Shown here one piece after another: positions 5,839-10,285 of a stretch of 10,285 nt of DNA; the first letter of the stretch is position 1; each line of letters begins with the position of its first letter. The translations under genes were made by a program, and so were the position numbers. This DNA comes from Victivallales bacterium (lineage in GTDB: Bacteria; Verrucomicrobiota; Lentisphaeria; Victivallales; UBA1829): contig JAEEQO010000096.1 of the NCBI GenBank assembly GCA_016285335.1, positions 1-10,285 on the forward strand, in the 5' to 3' direction. Below the pieces are notes generated by a model. That model saw nothing but the letters and a program-made list of their open reading frames with translations. It ran no database searches and was not told the DNA's origin.

Positions 5839-8145
5839 ATGAGGATCCCCGCCGTTTCCCTCGTGCCCGTCCTCGTTTTCACCCTCTGCGTGTCCGTCGC
5901 CGCCGTGCTGTGCGGCGCGGACAACGGGGACGGCACGTACACCAACCCGATCCTGTTCGCCGACTACCCCGACTCGGAGGTCATCCGCGTGGACGACGAT
6001 TTCTACTACCAGTCGTCCTCGTTCCACCTCGTGCCGGGCAATCCGATCATGCGTTCGCGGGACCTGGTGAACTGGGAGCCGGCGGGATTCTCCATCCCGG
6101 ACTACAGGATCCTGGAGGATGCGCGTTACGACCTCGACGGTCGGCACGGCAACGCCTACGGCGCCGGAAGCTGGGCGCCCTCGCTGCGCTGGCACGACGG
6201 CATGTTCTACTCCGTGTGCTACGTGTGGGACAACCGGCCGGAAAACAAGACCGGCGTGGACGGCGTGTTCCTGGTGTCGCGGGCGAAGAGCGTGGCCGGG
6301 CCGTGGAAGATGAACGCGATCCGGGCGAAGATGTACGATCCGGGGCTGTTCTTCGACGACGACGGCCGCGTGTACGTGTTCCACGGGCAGAACGAGCTGA
6401 AGGTGACCGAGCTTGACGCTGGCCTGACGAAGGTCGTCACGCCCGAGAAGACGATCATCCGCGGGACGATCTGCGAAGGCTCGCACGTCTACAAGGTCGA
6501 CGGCAAGTATTACATCTACAACCCCGGCGGCGGCAAGCAGCACTGCTTCCGCTCGGACAACATCTACGGCCCGTACGAACACAAGGTCGTGTGCGATTCC
6601 CAGCTGACCTACGAGGGGTCCGGCCTGCATCAGGGCGGCCTCGTCCAGCTCAAAAACGGCGACTGGTGGGCGATCATCTTCCAGGACTACGGCAAGCACG
6701 GACGCATCCCGTTCCTGCTGCCCGTGGAGTGGAAGGACGGCTGGCCGGAGACGAAGCCCGTCCTCACGCACAAGAAACCGGCGGTTCCGGGGGAAAGCTC
6801 CGGAACCCGCACCCCCGGCGCGCCGGGCAGGAGCCTGAGCCCCCTCGGTTTCACCGACACGCCCGGCATAAGCCGCGGCATGCCGGGGAGATGGGCCGCC
6901 GTCCGGGAAAGCATGGAAAGCGGCCCGGACAAATGGCGGAGCGACACGTTCGACAATGCGGACGGCATCGGCCTCCAGTGGCAGTGGAACCACCATCCCG
7001 CGGCGGACGGCTGGTCGCTCGCGGAACGCCCCGGCTGGCTCCGCCTGAAGCCGGTTCGCACCTCAAATGCGATCCGCGAAACGCAGAATGTGCTCGTCCA
7101 GCAGATCTTCGGGCCGGGGGACTCCGCGCAGGTCGTGCTGGATTACTCCGGGCTGAAGGACGGCGACGTGGCGGGGCTCGGCCTCTTCTCCCAGCACTGC
7201 ACGTTCATTGCGGCAGTCCGCGAAAACGGCAAAACGCGTCTCGCCGTGATGCGCCAGATGTGCTGCGACGGCAAATACGCCACGGAAGAACTCGCATCCG
7301 TCGAGCTCGACGGTCTTGGCCCGGACGATTCGACCAATACGCTCAAAAAGGGGCAGGTCCTGATCCGCGCGGACATCCCGTACCTCCAGTACGCCGTGCA
7401 GTATTCCTACAGCTTCGACGAGGGAAGGACGTTCCGCGATCTGGGCGAATTGCTCGGGATGCCCTGCGAATTCTTCTCCGACTGGCTGGCGATCCGCTAC
7501 TGCCTCTTCTGCTACGCCCGGCAGGAGCCCGGCGGGCATGCGGACTTCGACGACTTCAAGACGGAGCAGAAACTGTACGACTATCGGGGGAAAAACGGGG
7601 GGATCGTCTATCATGCGCAGTTCTGCGACGAATATCAGGATATGTCGAAGCCTGCGTTCGTGTGGGTGACCGACCCGGACGCGCCGCCGAACCTGTACCT
7701 GAAATGGCCGAACACCTCCCGCATCGGGACCGGCATCCACGACGCGGCATCCTGGGCGGAAGCCTTCGAGACGCGCGAACCGCGCTGGCTCCGTTTCGAC
7801 CGGGTCATTTTCGACGAACAGGACGGCAACAAATGCACCGTCACAGTCCGCGCCTCCGGCAAGGGGCGGATCGTTTTACACTGGTGCTGGGGTACGGGCG
7901 AAACCTTCCGGTTCGTGCTCGTCGGGAGTGCGCCGCCCTCAACCGAAATCGCTTCCATCCAGGTGGATTCCGAAGAGATGCGCGATTACAAATTCGAGCT
8001 TGACAATCCGGCGATGCAGGTTCGCAATCCGAATCCGCACACCGGGATCGGTTTATACCGTTCCCGCACCCAGCCGATCCGCGTAGACATCGAGCCGGAG
8101 GAAGGCTCGTTCCTGCGCTTCCGCAGCATGAAGGTCTCGGACTGA
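5839..8145 (+). CDS. Secreted multidomain GH43 glycosidase (arabinofuranosidase/xylosidase type)
   Basis: This 768-residue protein starts at ATG 5839 with a weak AAAGG site at 5825-5829. Residues 1-27 form a signal peptide, probably cleaved after CGA. The five-bladed GH43 domain spans about 30-310. All three catalytic acids are visible: Asp45 in DYPDSEV, Asp167 in MYDPGLFF and Glu213 in CEGSHVY. His264 in GLHQGG is the usual metal-contact residue. Residues about 315-367 are a Pro/Gly/Ser-rich linker encoded by palindromic DNA. A GH43 C-terminal beta-sandwich follows (about 368-570; GLQWQWNHHP, then AGLGLFSQHCTFIA). The last 190 residues form another beta-rich module, with WLRFDRVIF and CTVTVRASG, possibly CBM6-like. 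The enzyme probably acts with the GH127-like partner on arabinan or arabinoxylan side chains. Xylosidase or arabinofuranosidase specificity cannot be decided from sequence reading. Confidence 0.87.
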   Translation: MRIPAVSLVPVLVFTLCVSVAAVLCGADNGDGTYTNPILFADYPDSEVIRVDDDFYYQSSSFHLVPGNPIMRSRDLVNWEPAGFSIPDYRILEDARYDLDGRHGNAYGAGSWAPSLRWHDGMFYSVCYVWDNRPENKTGVDGVFLVSRAKSVAGPWKMNAIRAKMYDPGLFFDDDGRVYVFHGQNELKVTELDAGLTKVVTPEKTIIRGTICEGSHVYKVDGKYYIYNPGGGKQHCFRSDNIYGPYEHKVVCDSQLTYEGSGLHQGGLVQLKNGDWWAIIFQDYGKHGRIPFLLPVEWKDGWPETKPVLTHKKPAVPGESSGTRTPGAPGRSLSPLGFTDTPGISRGMPGRWAAVRESMESGPDKWRSDTFDNADGIGLQWQWNHHPAADGWSLAERPGWLRLKPVRTSNAIRETQNVLVQQIFGPGDSAQVVLDYSGLKDGDVAGLGLFSQHCTFIAAVRENGKTRLAVMRQMCCDGKYATEELASVELDGLGPDDSTNTLKKGQVLIRADIPYLQYAVQYSYSFDEGRTFRDLGELLGMPCEFFSDWLAIRYCLFCYARQEPGGHADFDDFKTEQKLYDYRGKNGGIVYHAQFCDEYQDMSKPAFVWVTDPDAPPNLYLKWPNTSRIGTGIHDAASWAEAFETREPRWLRFDRVIFDEQDGNKCTVTVRASGKGRIVLHWCWGTGETFRFVLVGSAPPSTEIASIQVDSEEMRDYKFELDNPAMQVRNPNPHTGIGLYRSRTQPIRVDIEPEEGSFLRFRSMKVSD
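6781..6912. repeat. Cluster of palindromes inside the GH43 gene (possible in-frame palindromic insert)
   Basis: The interdomain linker DNA holds four inverted repeats in succession. GCGGTTCCGG/CCGGAACCCGC (6781-6790 and 6800-6810) pairs with one bulge. CCCGGCGCGCCGGG (6814-6827) is a perfect palindrome. TCGGT/ACCGA (6845-6849 and 6853-6857) forms a short hairpin. CCCGGCAT/ATGCCGGG (6862-6869 and 6880-6887) is perfect and encloses GCCGCGGC. The segment is bounded by near-direct repeats TCCGGGGGAAAGC (6786-6798) and TCCGGGAAAGC (6902-6912), whose right ends are 114 bases, or 38 codons, apart in the same frame. It reads through as a Gly/Pro/Ser/Arg-rich peptide between two folded domains. Insertion of a mobile palindromic element is inferred; a merely GC-rich linker is the alternative. 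Confidence 0.5.
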
Positions 8146-8197
8146 GCCACCGCAGCAGTGATGACGTAGTGCGCGACCCCCACAGTTCCAAAGTGTT

Positions 8198-8240
8198 TTC
8201 TGCCGGCGGAAACAGGCGAAAAGCGCTGCCGCCGGCAGAA
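8198..8240. terminator. Perfect 12-bp stem-loop between convergent operons
   Basis: TTCTGCCGGCGG (8198-8209) and CCGCCGGCAGAA (8229-8240) are exact reverse complements around a 19-base loop that can pair further through CAG/CTG and GC/GC. It lies between the + strand GH43 stop (8145) and the - strand GTPase stop (8253), the expected place for a shared terminator. Neither side has a good T run, only TTTT at 8196-8199 on the + strand before the stem. Intrinsic termination may therefore be weak, and the hairpin may mainly protect 3' ends. Nothing else is seen in 8146-8252. Confidence 0.6.
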
Positions 8241-8252
8241 TAGATCCCGCGA

Positions 8253-9344
8253 TCAGATGACGGTCTGATACCGGTAGGTAGGATTGGGACGGCCGGGCAT
8301 CAGGCACTTCAGGTTCGCGATCGAGGCGGAAACGCCGAATTTGGCGGCCGTTTCCGGGAGGATGGCCTCGACGGTCTTCTGGAGATCGTCCGGGGACATC
8401 TGAACGCGTGCGTTGAGCGTCATTACGGCGGATGCGCCCTTCACGGCGGAATCGCCGCGCATGTTCACCGTTCCGCCGATGGAACCGACGTTGCCGAGGA
8501 TGACCTTGCCGTCGCAGGTAAGCGAGAGCTTGACATGTCCGATCTCCGCCTTGTCGGCGAGGAAGGCGTCTTTGAGCTTCGTGAGCAGGGATTCCGCAAA
8601 CGCGTTCCAGTCGGTGTCGGCGGCGCCGGTGAGTTCGATGGCGGCGTTCAGCCAGCCGAGAACAGCTTCGCCGTGGGCATAGCGGTCATAATCGACCTCG
8701 GTCAGATGTGCGCCGGGACATCCGCCCGCGAGGATCTCGTCGATCCAGGCGTCGACGCCGGTCCCCTGAAGTGCGGAGACTGCCGCGGCGGGGGCGGCGA
8801 AGTTCTGCTTCAGCAGGGCGAGTTCTTCCTCGACCTGCGCCGCGGTGAGCGTGTCGGCCTTGTTCAGAAGGATGCGGTCGGCTTCTTCCAGCTGGCGTTT
8901 CACGATGTAGAGGGCATCCGGGTGCGTGAGCGTCCGGACGAGCTCCAGCGCCTCTTTCAGGCGGACGGGATCGACCAGGACCGTGAGCGGAGCCAGGTCG
9001 AGGTCCGGGAATTGGTCCTTGATCGGCTGGAGGATGGTGGCGGAGAGGTCGGTGCAGCTGCCGACGGGTTCCGCCACGATCAGGTTCGCGCCGGAGTCGA
9101 TCAGCGACTCGATCGCCTTCATAAAGCCGGGGAAGTTGCAGCAGAAGCAGCTGCCGGAGACTTCGCGGACTTCCACGCCCGTGCGGGTCAGGATCGCGGT
9201 ATCGACGAGGTCGGCCGCCTGGTCGTTGGTGATCAGGCCGACCTTGAAGCCGCGCCCGGTGAAACGTCCGGCGAGGGTGTTCAGCATGGTGGTCTTTCCG
9301 GCGGCGAGGAATCCGCCGACGAGGATCAGTTTGGTTTTGCTCAT
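8253..9344 (-). CDS. CobW-like G3E family GTPase with atypical C-terminal region
   Basis: This 363-residue protein starts at ATG 9344-9342, four bases after the aquaporin stop, so the two genes are co-transcribed and probably translationally coupled. The GTPase half is clear: Walker A GGFLAAGKTT (residues 10-19), the metal-binding CxCC of G3E metallochaperone GTPases as GSCFCC (Cys66, Cys68, Cys69), AEPVGSCTD at 91-99 in the switch/Walker B area, and the guanine-specificity motif NKAD at 161-164. G3E proteins insert or deliver metals or cofactors (for example Zn, Ni or cobalamin-related). From about residue 200 onward I do not see the usual CobW C-terminal motifs; instead there is an alpha/beta region with HVKLSLTCDGKVILGN, a Gly/Met/Arg turn and LNARVQMSP. 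The target is unknown; support for a corrinoid or metal enzyme is a reasonable guess. Family confident, substrate not. Confidence 0.85.
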   Translation of the reverse strand: MSKTKLILVGGFLAAGKTTMLNTLAGRFTGRGFKVGLITNDQAADLVDTAILTRTGVEVREVSGSCFCCNFPGFMKAIESLIDSGANLIVAEPVGSCTDLSATILQPIKDQFPDLDLAPLTVLVDPVRLKEALELVRTLTHPDALYIVKRQLEEADRILLNKADTLTAAQVEEELALLKQNFAAPAAAVSALQGTGVDAWIDEILAGGCPGAHLTEVDYDRYAHGEAVLGWLNAAIELTGAADTDWNAFAESLLTKLKDAFLADKAEIGHVKLSLTCDGKVILGNVGSIGGTVNMRGDSAVKGASAVMTLNARVQMSPDDLQKTVEAILPETAAKFGVSASIANLKCLMPGRPNPTYRYQTVI

Positions 9345-9348
9345 GGTA

Positions 9349-10158
9349 TCAGTCTTTCTTTTTTCCGCAGCAGCAGTCGCTGCTTTGTCTGTTCATCAGG
9401 GGTTCGTAGAGTTTCGTGAAGAGGATCGCGGCGACGATGCCGCCGATGACGGGCGCCAGGATGTATACCCAGAAGGCTCCGCCGCAGGCGTCCGGCTGTG
9501 CGGCCTTGCCCCAGCCCATGATCATGGCGACCACGCGGGGGCCGAAGTCGCGCGCGGGGTTCAGTCCGGCCTGCGTCAGCGGCGCGACCAGGCAGATCAC
9601 GGAGGAAACGGTCAGGCCGATCCAGAGCGGCGCGGAGTCGCTGGAGGGACGTCCGACGTTGCAGCCTTCCGTGAGGGCGAAGATCAGGAATACCAGCAGG
9701 AACGTTCCGAATCCTTCGCCGAAGCACGCCAGGCCGAGCGACACGACTTTCGTGTTGTAGTATTCGCCGAACATCCTGCCGGTCTTCACCGATTCCGCGG
9801 AACCGCGCACGATGTTGTGCGTCGTCTCGAAATCGGCGATCGCGGGCGAGAAGAGCACGTAGATGATCCAGCCCGCGGCAAACGCGCCCAGGAACTGTGC
9901 GATCAGGTAGGTCGGGACCTTTTTCCAGGCCATGCGGCCGCTGCACGCCATCGCCATCGTGACGGCGGGGTTGAGGTGGGCACAGCACAGGTGCCGTGTC
10001 AGATAAATGGACAGTGTCACGCCGATGCCCCAGAACAATGCGATCAGCGCCAGGCTTTTATGCTCGCCGAAGAGCGTGTCGACCGCGACCGTGCCGCAGC
10101 CGAAGAGGACCAGGAGAAAGGTCCCCGAAAATTCACCGATAAAATCTCGTAATTTCAT
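9349..10158 (-). CDS. GlpF-type aquaglyceroporin (MIP family)
   Basis: I choose the ATG at 10158-10156, giving 269 residues that start MKLRDFIGEFSGTF, the usual MIP N-terminus. An ATG 63 bases upstream (10221) would add an unusual extension overlapping the end of the preceding gene. The two channel motifs are present, AHLNPAVT (Asn63) and GLNPARDFGPR; the Asp after the second NPAR marks glycerol facilitators. THNIVRGSAESV and FWGIGVTLSIYLT also track E. coli GlpF closely. It should conduct small uncharged solutes such as glycerol across the inner membrane. Against GlpF as I recall it, two selectivity-filter residues differ: Gly191 is Ile and Phe200 is Ala, while Trp48 (here Trp43) and the Arg are kept. 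The C-terminus ends in CCCGKKKD. It lies 13 bases after an upstream partial gene and four before the GTPase gene. Family very confident; solute not. Confidence 0.92.
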   Translation of the reverse strand: MKLRDFIGEFSGTFLLVLFGCGTVAVDTLFGEHKSLALIALFWGIGVTLSIYLTRHLCCAHLNPAVTMAMACSGRMAWKKVPTYLIAQFLGAFAAGWIIYVLFSPAIADFETTHNIVRGSAESVKTGRMFGEYYNTKVVSLGLACFGEGFGTFLLVFLIFALTEGCNVGRPSSDSAPLWIGLTVSSVICLVAPLTQAGLNPARDFGPRVVAMIMGWGKAAQPDACGGAFWVYILAPVIGGIVAAILFTKLYEPLMNRQSSDCCCGKKKD

Positions 10159-10171
10159 CACTACTGTCCGG

Positions 10172-10285
10172 TTAAAATATAGGGGCACAATTTGCAAAGA
10201 GATCGAGTTGTTCAGGAGCATTCCAGTCTGGAGGGTTCTTCAGGGTATCCCTGTTCAAATTGAGGACCTCGACCAGAGCGAAGTC
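10172..10285 (-). CDS. 3' end of an unrecognised gene (5' part off window)
   Basis: On the minus strand a frame is open from the right edge to TAA at 10174-10172, giving 37 residues that begin DFALVEVLNL, pass through PPDWNAPEQLDLF and end CAPIF. It stops 13 bases before the preferred aquaporin start, a spacing typical of an operon. QLDLF matches the consensus by which DNA polymerases, repair proteins and some transposases bind the beta sliding clamp. The codons (AAT, TTG, ATA, TTT) are AT-richer than in neighbouring genes, so a transferred or mobile origin is possible. With 37 residues no family can be named, and a chance open frame is not excluded. Confidence 0.45.
   Translation of the reverse strand, partial: DFALVEVLNLNRDTLKNPPDWNAPEQLDLFANCAPIF

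Noticed and set aside
5794..6996. 400-codon minus-strand open frame opposite the GH43 gene
   Set aside because: It has an antisense-like composition and no recognisable domain. It runs across the gap between the two glycosidase genes and is opposed by the GH43 catalytic domain.
6591..8003. 470-codon plus-strand open frame overlapping the GH43 gene in another frame
   Set aside because: Arg/Pro/Gly-rich out-of-frame translation of a GC-rich gene. It begins and ends inside the GH43 reading frame, which has conserved residues throughout.
10172..10200. Promoter for the aquaporin from TATATT and TTGCAA on the minus strand
   Set aside because: TTGCAA and TATATT are only about 10 bases apart, too close for a sigma-70 promoter, and the segment fits better as the coding end of the upstream gene.
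10159..10221. Upstream ATG (10221) for the aquaporin
   Set aside because: MIP proteins normally begin at the MKLRDFIGEF position. The extension would overlap the preceding gene's 3' end and has no supporting ribosome site.
1..10285. CRISPR array, tRNA, rRNA, attachment site or complete insertion sequence
   Set aside because: No regularly spaced repeats, tRNA cloverleaf, rRNA sequence or transposase with terminal inverted repeats was seen on either strand.

Overview
The window is a GC-rich bacterial stretch with tightly packed genes, Shine-Dalgarno sites and ATGA overlaps. The gene content suggests a heterotrophic, polysaccharide-degrading bacterium: a DUF58/BatD-like/BatA stress operon, exported DUF1680 and GH43 arabinose-active enzymes, and no SusC/SusD pair. 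A PVC-superphylum member such as Lentisphaerota/Victivallales would fit, but that is inference from gene content and style. No rRNA or other phylogenetic marker is present.

Layout. (1) Positions 1-2671, + strand: three coupled genes of a MoxR/Bat-type locus. These are the 3' part of a DUF58 protein, a two-pass membrane protein with a BatD-like periplasmic part and a DUF4381-like cytoplasmic tail, and a BatA-like von Willebrand A protein with an intact MIDAS. An 8-codon minigene joined by ATGA overlaps on both sides links this set to a DUF1848 protein (2691-3653) whose C-terminal cysteines form CX3CX2C. (2) Positions 3654-3922: the only long non-coding stretch, clearly AT-richer than its surroundings. 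It holds perfect palindromes, promoter-like sequence and a possible 24-codon ORF. (3) Positions 3923-8145, + strand: a two-gene glycosidase operon. A lipoprotein-like GH127/GH146 (DUF1680) beta-L-arabinofuranosidase is followed by a three-part secreted GH43 enzyme. The GH43 gene carries an in-frame cluster of DNA palindromes in its interdomain linker. (4) Positions 8146-8252: a convergent junction with a perfect 12-bp stem. (5) Positions 8253-10285, - strand, read right to left: the 3' end of an unrecognised gene with a QLDLF beta-clamp-like motif, a GlpF-type aquaglyceroporin, and a CobW-like G3E GTPase with a non-standard C-terminal region.

How the genes work together. The Bat-type genes probably form one membrane-associated complex working with a MoxR ATPase encoded off the left edge. 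The two glycosidases probably release arabinose and related pentoses from plant arabinans, arabinoxylans or glycoproteins outside the cytoplasm. The aquaporin and GTPase are co-transcribed, but their joint role is unknown.

Most second-look value lies in the palindromic insert in the GH43 gene, the double-ATGA minigene before DUF1848, the altered selectivity filter of the GlpF-like channel, and the unusual C-terminus of the GTPase. I see no CRISPR array, tRNA, rRNA or complete insertion sequence. No wholly new multi-gene system can be claimed from this window alone.
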